Source: Fluviicola sp.
Lineage (GTDB): Bacteria; Bacteroidota; Bacteroidia; Flavobacteriales_D; Crocinitomicaceae
Direction of reading: 5' to 3'
Length of the DNA stretch: 64,000 bases
NCBI GenBank assembly: GCA_002734065.2
Contig: NVXU02000012.1
Location: 1 to 64,000, forward strand
In this document: positions 36,373-44,263 of the stretch, one piece after another
Layout of the letters: every line of letters starts with the position of its first letter
Position numbering within the stretch: the stretch's first letter is position 1
Notes under the pieces: generated by a model
Seen by the model: only the letters and a program-made list of their open reading frames with translations
What the model was told of the DNA's origin: nothing
The model's database searches: none
Made by a program: the position numbers and the translations under genes

Positions 36373-37962
36373 TTATTCCAATCCTGCTTTGTCGTATTCT
36401 TTCGACTCAATAATCTCAACGGCTCTTTGCAGAATTTCATTTGATTCGTTGTAAATTTCATAAAATTCTTTGAAACTCCATAGATTTTGAGCAAAAATCG
36501 CTTTGATTCTTAGTTTCAGCAAGAATTCACTCTCGTGGTATCCTTCTTCGTCAAAAACTAATGTAGAATCTTCTTTCTGCGCATAAGCTGCCAATTCATG
36601 AATAATGTTTTTATCCACTTTGAATTTCTTCTTGAAATCTGCAAATTCTGGGTATTGCTCCTTCATTGCCTTTCTGTTTTTATTTGTGTAAGTCAATGTA
36701 AATGCGTTCAGGTGACCTCCTCTCACTAACTTTGTGAAATAATCACTGATGCCAGTTGTATCGAGTGGAACAAAAAAGTCAGGCATGATTCCACCACCTC
36801 CAAAGACGTCTCTCTTTTTAATCAAAGTCTTGTGCATGAGTGAATCAGGCAGTTGGATTGAATCTTGGTTCGTATATTCTCCGTGCCTGTACCTTTCAAT
36901 CAGGTCATTTTCGTAAGCTTTTGCATCGTCATAAGGTTTTTGAATGAAACGACCACTTGGTGTGTAGTAGCGAGCAATCGTTAATCGAATTTGAGATCCA
37001 TCGGACAAGTCGATAGGTCGTTGCACAAGTCCTTTACCAAAAGTTCTTCTTCCAACGATTAGTCCTCTGTCCCAATCTTGAATTGCTCCTGATAAAATCT
37101 CACTCGCAGAAGCAGAAGTTTCATCCGTGAGAATAATTAAGTTCCCTTCTTCCCAAAGACCTTTTCGTTCTGTGTTTAAGTCAATTCGAGGTTGAACGCG
37201 ACCTTTAGAATAGACGACTAACTTGTCTCTAGTTAAGAATTCATCAGCTAAATATTTGGCTGTATAAAGCAAGCCTCCACCGTTGCCTTGAAGGTCAAAA
37301 ATGAGGTTCTCCATACCTTGTTTCTTCAGTTTTTTGATGCCTTCTTGAACTTCAACCAATGAATTTCGTGAAAAAGTGTTCATTTTAATGTATCCAGTTT
37401 TATCCGTAACCATATAAGCCGCATCTACAGAATGAACGGGAATGACATCTCTTGTAATCGTGAAATCAAGTAATTCTGGAACATTCTTGCGTTTAATTTG
37501 AACTGAAACTTTCGTTCCTTTATCGCCTAAAAGTCTTTTTCTAACGCCACTATTTCTCAGTCCATTGCCTGCAACATTGCTGTCAGCTATGGTTACAATT
37601 CTGTCTCCAGCCATTAAGCCAACTTTCTCTGAAGGTCCTCCAGGAATAGTTGCGACCACCATTAAAGTATCTTTTAGAATTTGAAAACGGATACCTATTC
37701 CAACAAAATTTCCATTGATTCTCTCGTTGGCTCCAGAAACTTCTTCTTTGGAAATAAACGTGGAATGAGGATCTAATTTCTCTAACAAAGCAACAATTGC
37801 TGCATCTGTTAATTCGTCTGTGTTCACTTCATCAACGTACATTCGCTCGATTGCTGTGATCACTTCATCAAATTTAAGAGTTGTTCCGACTTTGCTATTC
37901 TGCGCTTGCAAAAAGCTTGTTGATAGGAATAAGGAGATGGTAATAAGAGATAATAACTTCAT
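36373..37962 (-). CDS. S41-family C-terminal processing protease (CtpA-like)
   Basis: A 529-residue periplasmic or secreted serine protease. From the ATG at 37962 it has a signal peptide (LLSLITISLFLSTSFLQAQ); a longer frame to 37995 adds 11 unlikely residues. A PDZ domain follows (about 75-160, including FVGIGIRFQILKDTLMVV and GGPSEKVGLMAGDRIV), then the S41 catalytic domain. The Ser/Lys dyad is visible as DETSASASEILSGA (Ser near 283) and GRRTFGKGLVQ (Lys near 308). IFDLQGNGGG is the conserved substrate-binding segment. The ~150-residue C-terminal extension contains LVRGGHLNAFTLTYTNKNR, common in Bacteroidota members. It probably processes or degrades envelope proteins. Confidence 0.92.
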   Translation of the reverse strand: MKLLSLITISLFLSTSFLQAQNSKVGTTLKFDEVITAIERMYVDEVNTDELTDAAIVALLEKLDPHSTFISKEEVSGANERINGNFVGIGIRFQILKDTLMVVATIPGGPSEKVGLMAGDRIVTIADSNVAGNGLRNSGVRKRLLGDKGTKVSVQIKRKNVPELLDFTITRDVIPVHSVDAAYMVTDKTGYIKMNTFSRNSLVEVQEGIKKLKKQGMENLIFDLQGNGGGLLYTAKYLADEFLTRDKLVVYSKGRVQPRIDLNTERKGLWEEGNLIILTDETSASASEILSGAIQDWDRGLIVGRRTFGKGLVQRPIDLSDGSQIRLTIARYYTPSGRFIQKPYDDAKAYENDLIERYRHGEYTNQDSIQLPDSLMHKTLIKKRDVFGGGGIMPDFFVPLDTTGISDYFTKLVRGGHLNAFTLTYTNKNRKAMKEQYPEFADFKKKFKVDKNIIHELAAYAQKEDSTLVFDEEGYHESEFLLKLRIKAIFAQNLWSFKEFYEIYNESNEILQRAVEIIESKEYDKAGLE

Positions 37963-38340
37963 ATTTGGTCTAATTGTTTGCATGTTTATAAACAAGAATA
38001 ATGCCTTATTTTTTATAGCACACTAATAACGGCAAAACTATTGAATTAGTAACAAGTCTTGCTTTGTTTTTTTAGAAAAATTGTGATTTAACTTCCATAG
38101 TTGTGTGTTTTTTCACAGAGAAGGCGCAGAGGTTCGCAGAGTAGAGTAGGTTTTACTTGTAAGTTGTCCAAGGCTCGAAGGCTCTAAAGCTCCAATGCTC
38201 TTTTTTTCACACTCAATTCTCTTGCTCGATACTCAAAACTTTCATTCGTGGATTGATTTTAGTCATCCATATAGTATTACTTGTGTTGAGCTTGTCGAAA
38301 TATGGCTTATTTTTTGTTATATTGTATAGGTAATTAAGTT
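37963..38340. other. 378-bp intergenic region between divergent genes, with a dispersed repeat
   Basis: No gene is seen. The region must hold the promoters of both the S41 protease (minus) and the NlpC/P60 gene (plus), but I found no full consensus match. A 28-bp segment at 38173-38200 is repeated in inverted orientation at 44134-44161 (26 of 28 bases). Confidence 0.6.
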
Positions 38341-39243
38341 ATGGGGAAATATTTTTTATTAATCGTTGGTTTTTTATTCAGTTTTCAGTCGTTTGGGCAA
38401 AACCCGAAGATTGATAAATTGGAAATGCTTTTTTCTCAGAAGCACTATAAGCGTGTACATAGAAAAGCGAATCGTCTGTTGGATAATCCAGAGTATGATT
38501 TCTCAATGATGCCTAGCTATTACAAGAGTTTATCACTGTTTGAGTTAGCGCAGAATAAATTTTGGTTAATGAGGCATTCTTCTGCCTTGAAAGATGCAAA
38601 AAAGTTGTTCTTAGAAGTGAAGCATTCTGAAAATGGCACGAAAATATTCAACGCGCACATGTATGAAATCGCTTGGTTGAAAAGCGATTTAATTTCTTGG
38701 GCGTCTGATTTGAAAAGAATGGGTGAGGGGGATCAATTCTTGAAAGTTCAAGCTGTTATTGAGGATGTTTTTGGCGATTTTGATTTGGCAACACTACCCG
38801 ATGAGAATGTTAAAGTAGATAAGCAAGAGCTTCAAAATTCTCCCGAGAATGCAAAAAGCAATGATTTACGCTCGTCTATTATTGCGCATGCGAAGAATTA
38901 CATCGGCGTTCCTTATGTATGGGCAGGATCTTCTCCGAAAGGTTTTGATTGCAGTGGCTTTACGAGTTACATGATGCAAGATGCGGGCAAGAAAATACCC
39001 AGACGTTCTTCTGATCAATACACTTCTGCAAATAAAATTAAGAAAAAAGATGTGCAAAAAGGAGATTTGGTATTCTTTGACAACGGTTCTGGAATTTCTC
39101 ACGTAGGATTGGTTATTTCGGAGAAAGGAAAACCGCTAACGATGATTCACTCGAGTTCGAGCAAGGGCATAATCATTACAAATGTGGAGACCTCAAAGTA
39201 CTGGTCGCAGAGGTTGTCTGGGTATGGTAGTTATTTGGAATGA
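38341..39243 (+). CDS. NlpC/P60 (C40) cell-wall hydrolase
   Basis: A 300-residue secreted protein with a signal peptide (LLIVGFLFSFQSFGQ), a helical N-terminal part (about 21-165) and a C-terminal NlpC/P60 domain. The catalytic triad is apparent: Cys204 in GFDCSGF, His254 in ISHVGLVI and His270 in MIHSSSSKG. YIGVPYVWAGSSPKGFDCSG and KKDVQKGDLVFFD are classic family motifs. It should cleave D-gamma-glutamyl-diaminopimelate or similar bonds in peptidoglycan. The helical N-terminal half is not a known binding domain to me. It is convergent with, and directly abuts, the next minus-strand gene. Confidence 0.9.
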   Translation: MGKYFLLIVGFLFSFQSFGQNPKIDKLEMLFSQKHYKRVHRKANRLLDNPEYDFSMMPSYYKSLSLFELAQNKFWLMRHSSALKDAKKLFLEVKHSENGTKIFNAHMYEIAWLKSDLISWASDLKRMGEGDQFLKVQAVIEDVFGDFDLATLPDENVKVDKQELQNSPENAKSNDLRSSIIAHAKNYIGVPYVWAGSSPKGFDCSGFTSYMMQDAGKKIPRRSSDQYTSANKIKKKDVQKGDLVFFDNGSGISHVGLVISEKGKPLTMIHSSSSKGIIITNVETSKYWSQRLSGYGSYLE

Positions 39244-39741
39244 TTAACTCTTCCTAAAAACAAACAACAGCGAAGTCGCAGTGAGAATCAACAATAAAAC
39301 GAAAGAACACACAAAAAACAGTCTGTTTTCAAGTTTTAGGAGTAAAATCACTTCCATAGACAGAGTAGATAAGCCAATCATTGCTAAAATGAGTTTGTTG
39401 GTGAATTTTATTCGAGTGATTAAAGATATTCCCGAAAGCAATACCAATAACGCAAGAATAACATTCCAACTTAAGGGAATTGTAGAAAAATTGAAAAGGT
39501 TGATGAGTAGCAATGTTGTGGTTGTTGCACCAAGAATGAGTGAGGTGTAAACTATTTTTTTACTCGCTCCTTGAGAACTCCAAATCAACAAAAAGTTAAC
39601 CAACAATAGGAGGGAGGACATTAAACGAATGCTATTCGGAATGGCGTTCTCTACAAAATAAAAAATGTTGATGGCAAAATAAATGGAAGCAACAGATGCC
39701 ATTGCAATTAATAAGACGAGTATTTTTTTTAGAATTCTCAA
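39244..39741 (-). CDS. Small polytopic membrane protein of unknown function
   Basis: A 165-residue hydrophobic protein with about five predicted membrane helices, e.g. ILVLLIAMASVASIYFAI, LMSSLLLLVNFLLIWS and LFFVCSFVLLLILTATSLLFV, and few charged residues. I recognise no family. Its stop codon abuts that of the NlpC/P60 gene (no gap). Upstream lies the left copy of the clpB-terminator repeat, so the accessory insert may have separated it from whatever used to lie upstream. Confidence 0.6.
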   Translation of the reverse strand: MRILKKILVLLIAMASVASIYFAINIFYFVENAIPNSIRLMSSLLLLVNFLLIWSSQGASKKIVYTSLILGATTTTLLLINLFNFSTIPLSWNVILALLVLLSGISLITRIKFTNKLILAMIGLSTLSMEVILLLKLENRLFFVCSFVLLLILTATSLLFVFRKS

Positions 39742-39775
39742 GTAACAATTATTGATGTCCTCTCTTTTTTAGTAA

Positions 39776-39816
39776 ATATAGCAACAAAAAAAGAGTAAGC
39801 TTTCACTTACTCTTTT
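39776..39816. repeat. Left 41-bp direct repeat bounding the ORF6N insert (copy of the clpB terminator)
   Basis: Identical over 41 bp to 41213-41253. The unit contains the inverted repeat AAGAGTAAG / CTTACTCTT with flanking A and T runs, so it can terminate transcription. Here it lies after the minus-strand ORF6N gene. After the exact match, further similarity (TTTTTAATAATTA) to the clpB 3' end continues once a short gap is allowed. Confidence 0.85.
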
Positions 39817-39847
39817 TTTTAATAATTAGTTGGAACTTTTCCGGAGA

Positions 39848-39926
39848 CGGTCCGAGATGAACCACGAAGTAGCACCGAAGGTAATCTCGAGCCAGCGTTT
39901 ATTCGTGTGCTATCTGGAAGGGGGCT
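39848..39926 (+). repeat. Island repeat, copy 1 (long-loop form)
   Basis: The copy starts CGGTCCGAGATGA, has a 24-nt insert, then ATCTCGAGCCAGCG, TTATTCGTG and a GGGGG tail. CGAGAT and ATCTCG can pair as a hairpin. Related copies are at 40577-40630 (same strand, loop deleted), 40681-40716 and 41099-41140 (reverse strand). Copies 1 and 2 flank the ORF6N gene. Confidence 0.65.
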
Positions 39927-39953
39927 GATTTAGTGCAAGTTTAGTAGTGAAAT

Positions 39954-40481
39954 TTACTTGTCATTTGGTTTATATCCGAGTTCTTTTTTAGGTTGCTTGT
40001 CTAAACTAATTAACTGTTTCAAATATCTAAAAATCACTTCGATACTTTCATCCTGTTGGTCAGACCTTTTCTCTATCTGTTCCATTTTGAGAAGCAAATC
40101 TTTACTGGTCAAAATCATCTCTCTCATTTTTGTGAAAGTTCTGATAATTTGTATGTTTAGATTGATTGCTGTTTGACTGTTAAGTACACTTGATAGCATA
40201 GAGACACCCTGTTCTGTAAATACCATTGGTGCGTATTTTGAATGTTCTCCTCTGTTTAAGGTGCCAAATTGGCTCCTTAAAAATTCATACTCCTCTTTGG
40301 TCAGTTTAAACATGAAGTCAGCAGGGAATCGTGTGATGTTTCTTCTCACTTGACGTTTCAGTTGTTTTGTCTCTACTTGGTATAATTCAGACAAGTCGCG
40401 ATCCAGCATTATTTTCTGTCCACGTATCATGTAGATTTTACTCATTATTACTTCTTGTGGAAGAGTAACATTGTCATTCAT
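39954..40481 (-). CDS. ORF6N-domain DNA-binding protein
   Basis: A 175-residue protein whose first ~100 residues match the ORF6N domain: KIYMIRGQKIMLDRDLSELY, VETKQLKRQVRRN, RFPADFMFKLTKEEYEFLRSQ and APMVFTEQGVSMLSSVLNS. The C-terminal part is a predicted coiled coil (LLLKMEQIEKRSDQQDE). ORF6N domains, related to KilA-N/Bro-type domains, are common in phage and mobile-element proteins and are also scattered singly in Bacteroidota genomes. DNA binding is presumed. It sits alone between two copies of an imperfect repeat inside the insert; no phage genes are nearby. Confidence 0.88.
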   Translation of the reverse strand: MNDNVTLPQEVIMSKIYMIRGQKIMLDRDLSELYQVETKQLKRQVRRNITRFPADFMFKLTKEEYEFLRSQFGTLNRGEHSKYAPMVFTEQGVSMLSSVLNSQTAINLNIQIIRTFTKMREMILTSKDLLLKMEQIEKRSDQQDESIEVIFRYLKQLISLDKQPKKELGYKPNDK

Positions 40482-40576
40482 AAACTCATCCTTTGAACAA
40501 CTAAGATAGTAAAACTATATCAATGGATGCTTTTCTTTAATAGTCAAAAATCATTCACCGCAAAATATGCTTACTG

Positions 40577-40630
40577 CGGTCCGAGATGAAATCTCGAACC
40601 AGCGGTTATTCGTGCGCCACCTTGGGGGGT
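40577..40630 (+). repeat. Island repeat, copy 2 (short-loop form)
   Basis: Begins CGGTCCGAGATGA, then AATCTCGAACCAGCG, TTATTCGTG and ends in a GGGGGG run. It equals copy 1 with the 24-nt loop removed and several substitutions. The CGAGAT/ATCTCG hairpin is compact here. A separate small dyad (ACCGCA/TGCGGT, about 40558-40580) overlaps its left edge. Confidence 0.65.
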
Positions 40631-40659
40631 TAGAAAGAAGTGATTTGGGGAAAAAGTGT

Positions 40660-40686
40660 TATATTTGGTCATGATGACCAAGGTCA
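40660..40686 (+). promoter_or_regulatory. -7 box with overlapping GGTCA/TGACC dyads, promoter and possible operator of the 120-residue orphan
   Basis: TATATTTG (40660-40667) is an exact -7 match. Immediately after it lie two overlapping palindromes, GGTCATGATGACC (40667-40679) and TGACCAAGGTCA (40675-40686), giving three alternating half-sites around the expected transcription start. A regulator binding there would block initiation; which regulator is unknown. Confidence 0.45.
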
Positions 40687-40716
40687 CGCGTAAGGGTTCG
40701 CGTGGCAGCTTGGGGT
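40681..40716 (+). repeat. Island repeat, copy 3 (diverged)
   Basis: Contains CACGCGTAAGGGTTCGCGTG, a small dyad, then GCAGCTTGGGG. It shares the RTTCGYG...CAGCTTGGGG core with the other copies. Together with the inverted copy at 41099-41140 it flanks the 120-residue ORF. Confidence 0.5.
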
Positions 40717-40727
40717 AAAAAAAAAAT

Positions 40728-41090
40728 ATGACCGGTATATTAGAAGGATTAGACTTACATGATGAATCTTTTGAGAGTATTTTACTAAGAACTGACAATC
40801 ATTCGTTAGAGTTTAAGATAATTAACTATGAGGTTACTGACTCAGAATTTTATTACTTAAAAAAGGTAATATTTAATGAGGTTACTTTTGTTAATATTCC
40901 AAAGTTCTCTTTGGAGAAAAATTATGAGATTAGATCTTTTAATGTTTTTAAAAGAGGAGATTTCTCAGATGTTGAATTTGTTATGAACGAAAGTATTGCT
41001 GGGGCTGAAACATGGAGCATTTGTTTTACTTGTAAAGAATTGATTATTGATAAAACGTTATATCCTTCAAATATAACTATTTTGAAATAG
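40728..41090 (+). CDS. Orphan protein of 120 residues, unknown function
   Basis: An open reading frame from an ATG at 40728 to a TAG at 41090, preceded by a perfect -7 box about 60 bp upstream. The predicted protein is acidic, has no signal peptide or membrane helix, and looks mixed alpha/beta (LEFKIINYEVTDSEFYYLKK, VIFNEVTFVNIPKFSLEKNY). Two Cys lie close together (ICFTCKEL). I recognise no family. Its size and its position as a single gene between inverted copies of the island repeat are typical of accessory cassettes, including immunity-type proteins, but nothing in the sequence shows such a role. Confidence 0.6.
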   Translation: MTGILEGLDLHDESFESILLRTDNHSLEFKIINYEVTDSEFYYLKKVIFNEVTFVNIPKFSLEKNYEIRSFNVFKRGDFSDVEFVMNESIAGAETWSICFTCKELIIDKTLYPSNITILK

Positions 41091-41098
41091 TTGATAAG

Positions 41099-41140
41099 CC
41101 CCCCCCTCAAGCTGCACGAATCTTTCACGCGGTCTTGAAT
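41099..41140 (-). repeat. Island repeat, copy 4 (reverse orientation)
   Basis: Reading the minus strand gives ACCGCGTGAAAGATTCGTG, then CAGCTTGAGGGGGGG. This is an inverted relative of copy 3 and closes the accessory cassette on the right, about 70 bp before the right 41-bp direct repeat. Confidence 0.55.
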
Positions 41141-41212
41141 TCCACACCCCTAAAGGTAAATACAATACACAAAAAACTTCAATTTAAACCCAAAAAGCTA
41201 AATCCATTGAGT

Positions 41213-41253
41213 ATATAGCAACAAAAAAAGAGTAAGCTTTCACTTACTCTTTT
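41213..41253 (-). terminator. clpB terminator and right 41-bp direct repeat
   Basis: On the minus strand AAGAGTAAG and CTTACTCTT form a stem with a short loop, followed by seven T residues, about 20 bp after the clpB stop. The whole 41-bp unit is identical to 39776-39816 at the other end of the insert. Confidence 0.85.
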
Positions 41254-41272
41254 AAATCATTGTTTTTAATAA

Positions 41273-43891
41273 TTAATGTATCACTTCTTCCTCTTCAGAA
41301 ATTGGCTTTCTAAAAATGATTTTCTCATCGAATAAATCCATGACAACATTCTTTTCTAAATCTAATTCATCTGCCAGAATTGCTTTAGATAACGCATTCA
41401 TAACTTGCTTCTGAATGACACGTTTTATTGGTCTTGCTCCAAAGAATGGGTCGTAACCAATTTTTGCAATCCAGTCAAAAGCATCTTGGTTAATGACCAA
41501 GTTTATTCCTTGATGCTTTAATTTTGCCTTCAAGTTGTTCAGCTGTATTGTCAGAATATCACCGATATTTTCCTTCGTTAATGGCAAGAATAAGATGGTT
41601 TCATCAATTCTATTCAAAAATTCAGGGCGAATGGTTTGCTTCAGCAAATCCATCACTTTCTCTTTTGCATCTTCTTCTACACTCTCGTACTGGTCTTCAG
41701 AAACACTGTCAAAAGTGGAGTGAATGATGTCAGAACCTAAGTTAGAGGTCATGATGATAATCGTATTCTTAAAGTTGACCGTTCTTCCTTTGTTGTCTGT
41801 CAATCGACCATCGTCTAAGACTTGCAAGAGAACGTTGAACACATCAGGATGCGCTTTTTCAATTTCGTCTAGCAAAATAATAGAGTAGGGCTTTCTCCGA
41901 ACAGCTTCTGTCAATTGTCCACCTTCGTCATAACCAACATATCCTGGAGGCGCTCCGACCAATCGACTGACAGAGTGTTTTTCTTGGTATTCACTCATGT
42001 CAATTCGCGTCATTGCGTTCTCATCGTTGAATAAATAGTCCGCCAATGATTTTGCTAACTCTGTTTTTCCAACGCCAGTTGTTCCTAAGAAAATGAAGGA
42101 TCCAATTGGTTTTTTGTCGTCTTGCAGACCTGCGCGAGATCTTCTTATGGCGTCCGATAAAGCCGTGATTGCCTCTTTCTGACCGACTACTCTTTTGGAC
42201 AACTCATCCTCTAACTTAAGCAGTTTAATCTTCTCACTCTCAATCATTTTACTGACTGGTATTCCCGTCCATTTAGACACGACTTCTGCGATTTCTTCGG
42301 AGTCAACCTCTTCTTTTATCATTTTAGAATCCGATTGCTTTTCGATTAATTCGCTTTTCAATCGTTCCAGTTCTTCTTCTGACTCCTTGATCTTCCCGTA
42401 GCGAATTTCTGCTACTTTTCCGTAGTCGCCAGCACGTTCTGCTTGGTCAGCCTCCAGTCTAAAGGATTCAATTTCATCCTTTGTTTTCTGGATGGCATCA
42501 ACGATGTCTTTTTCTGCTTGCCACTTCGCCATGAATGCATTTCTTTGCTCAGAAAGGTTGGCGAGTTCTTCTTCAAGAGTTTTTAATTTCTTTTTATCCT
42601 TCTCTCGCTTAATTGCTTCTTTCTCAATCTCAAGTTGCATAATTTTGCGTTCAATTTCATCCAATTCTTCTGGTTTGGAGTTCATTTCCATGCGCAATTT
42701 TGAAGCAGCTTCGTCAATTAAATCAATTGCTTTGTCAGGTAACTGTCGTTCTGTGATGTATCGTTGCGAAAGTTCTACTGCGCTGATAATTGCTTCATCT
42801 TTTATCAACACTTTGTGGTGACTTTCGTACTTTTCTTTGATTCCACGTAGAATGGAAACGGCATCTTCAAAAGAAGGCTCATTCACCATTACCGTTTGGA
42901 ACCTTCTCACCAATGCTTTGTCTTTCTCGAAGTATTTTTGGTACTCGTTCAAGGTCGTTGCGCCAACTGCTCTCAGTTCTCCTCTTGCCAATGCAGGTTT
43001 GAGGATATTTGCAGCATCCATGGCTCCATCACCACCTCCAGCACCAATCAAGGTGTGAATTTCATCTATAAACAGGATGATTTCTCCGTCCGCTTTCGTC
43101 ACCTCTTTGATGACTGATTTTAAACGTTCTTCAAATTCTCCTTTGTATTTTGCACCTGCAATCAATGCTCCCATGTCTAATGAATAGACAATTTTTGTTT
43201 TCAAATTCTCAGGAACATCGCCTTCAATGATTCTGTGCGCAATTCCTTCTGCAATTGCTGTTTTACCAACACCTGGTTCTCCAATAAGAATCGGGTTGTT
43301 TTTTGTTCTACGCGTTAATATTTGCAAAACACGTCTTATTTCTTCGTCACGTCCTATAACAGGGTCTAATTTTCCACTTTTTGCGAGTTCATTAAGGTTT
43401 TTCGCGTATTTTTCAAGTGATTTGTAATTAGCATCTTGATTATTGGAAGTCACATTTTCTCCATTTCTCAAATTCATAATTGCTTTTTTTAGTTCTTTTT
43501 TAGTCATTCCCGCATCCTTGAGTAAGTTGCCAATGGCATCGTTTGAACTCAATAATGTGTACAGAAGTAGTTCGATTGAGACAAATTCATCGTTGAATGC
43601 CTTTATTTCTTTGAAAGAATTTAAAAGCACCTGATTCATTGCCGAAGAAAGGTAAATTTGTCCTCCAGTTACTTTTGGATAGGACTCAACAACCTTATCA
43701 ATCGCCATTTTTACTGCATTCGTATTTACACCCAATTCTTTGAAAAGAAAAGGAGTAACATCTTTGTCGGTGCTTAAAATTGCCTTTAAAATATGCCCCG
43801 TCTCAATGCTCTGATTGCTATTCTCCGAAGCAATTTGTTGTGCTTTCTGGAGAATTTCTTGCGTCTTTATTGTTAATTTATCTTGGTTCAT
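41273..43891 (-). CDS. clpB: ATP-dependent chaperone ClpB
   Basis: An 872-residue Hsp100 disaggregase that works with DnaK to rescue aggregated proteins. Domains in order: Clp N-domain (about 1-145), AAA1 with Walker [14 protein letters not shown] (about 205), a long coiled-coil middle domain (about 400-530, rich in Glu/Lys, e.g. [20 protein letters not shown]), and AAA2 with [13 protein letters not shown] (about 605). The AAA2 Walker A has Thr in place of the usual Pro (GPTGVGKT). The long middle domain and the absence of a ClpP-binding loop separate it from ClpC. I start at the ATG at 43891 ([10 protein letters not shown]); a frame back to 43954 adds 21 hydrophobic residues not found in the family. 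Confidence 0.95.
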   Translation of the reverse strand: MNQDKLTIKTQEILQKAQQIASENSNQSIETGHILKAILSTDKDVTPFLFKELGVNTNAVKMAIDKVVESYPKVTGGQIYLSSAMNQVLLNSFKEIKAFNDEFVSIELLLYTLLSSNDAIGNLLKDAGMTKKELKKAIMNLRNGENVTSNNQDANYKSLEKYAKNLNELAKSGKLDPVIGRDEEIRRVLQILTRRTKNNPILIGEPGVGKTAIAEGIAHRIIEGDVPENLKTKIVYSLDMGALIAGAKYKGEFEERLKSVIKEVTKADGEIILFIDEIHTLIGAGGGDGAMDAANILKPALARGELRAVGATTLNEYQKYFEKDKALVRRFQTVMVNEPSFEDAVSILRGIKEKYESHHKVLIKDEAIISAVELSQRYITERQLPDKAIDLIDEAASKLRMEMNSKPEELDEIERKIMQLEIEKEAIKREKDKKKLKTLEEELANLSEQRNAFMAKWQAEKDIVDAIQKTKDEIESFRLEADQAERAGDYGKVAEIRYGKIKESEEELERLKSELIEKQSDSKMIKEEVDSEEIAEVVSKWTGIPVSKMIESEKIKLLKLEDELSKRVVGQKEAITALSDAIRRSRAGLQDDKKPIGSFIFLGTTGVGKTELAKSLADYLFNDENAMTRIDMSEYQEKHSVSRLVGAPPGYVGYDEGGQLTEAVRRKPYSIILLDEIEKAHPDVFNVLLQVLDDGRLTDNKGRTVNFKNTIIIMTSNLGSDIIHSTFDSVSEDQYESVEEDAKEKVMDLLKQTIRPEFLNRIDETILFLPLTKENIGDILTIQLNNLKAKLKHQGINLVINQDAFDWIAKIGYDPFFGARPIKRVIQKQVMNALSKAILADELDLEKNVVMDLFDEKIIFRKPISEEEEVIH

Positions 43892-44263
43892 TTTTCTAGT
43901 TTTAATTCGATTTATAAGAGCAATTATTAGTCCAAGTGAGAAAAGAAAGAACAAATCGGTAAAAATGGCATGTAAATCAGGTTTTATATGACAATTTGTC
44001 TAAAAATCAATCAGTTGCAGAGTTGTTAACATAGAATGTCAGTTTATCAACATTTCTTGTAACCAAAGGGGAATTCTGCCGTAATAGAAGATAAACAGAA
44101 CAAACTTGAAATCATATTTAACATAAAAATTAGGAGCATTGGAGTTTTAGAGCGTTCGAGCATTGGACATCTTACAGAAAAAATCATACTTAATAATTTT
44201 TAATCAGCTAAATCTGCGTCATCAGCGTTCTATTACAACAACAACAACAACAACAAACAACAA
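43892..44263. other. 372-bp intergenic region between divergent clpB and the glucosaminidase gene
   Basis: No gene is seen. The region must carry both promoters. A 28-bp segment at 44134-44161 is an inverted relative of 38173-38200. An (ACA)7 tract follows at 44235-44255, just before the next ATG. Confidence 0.6.
44235..44255 (+). repeat. (ACA)7 microsatellite directly upstream of a start codon
   Basis: Seven perfect ACA units end 8 bases before the ATG at 44264, with AACAACAA in between. The tract replaces any purine-rich ribosome-binding region and lies entirely in the untranslated leader, so changes in length would alter spacing or translation efficiency, not the frame. Confidence 0.85.

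Noticed and set aside
39954-40481. Prophage remnant, because of the ORF6N domain
   Set aside because: No other phage gene is present within 1.4 kb or anywhere in the window; single ORF6N genes are common in Bacteroidota chromosomes.
40571-40798. A 75-codon minus-strand ORF
   Set aside because: It runs through two island repeats and the start of the 120-residue gene, has Pro/Phe-rich low-complexity content and no initiation signals.
39848-41140. Integron attC sites around cassette genes
   Set aside because: No paired RYYYAAC/GTTRRRY core sites at the ends of the repeats and no integron integrase in the window.
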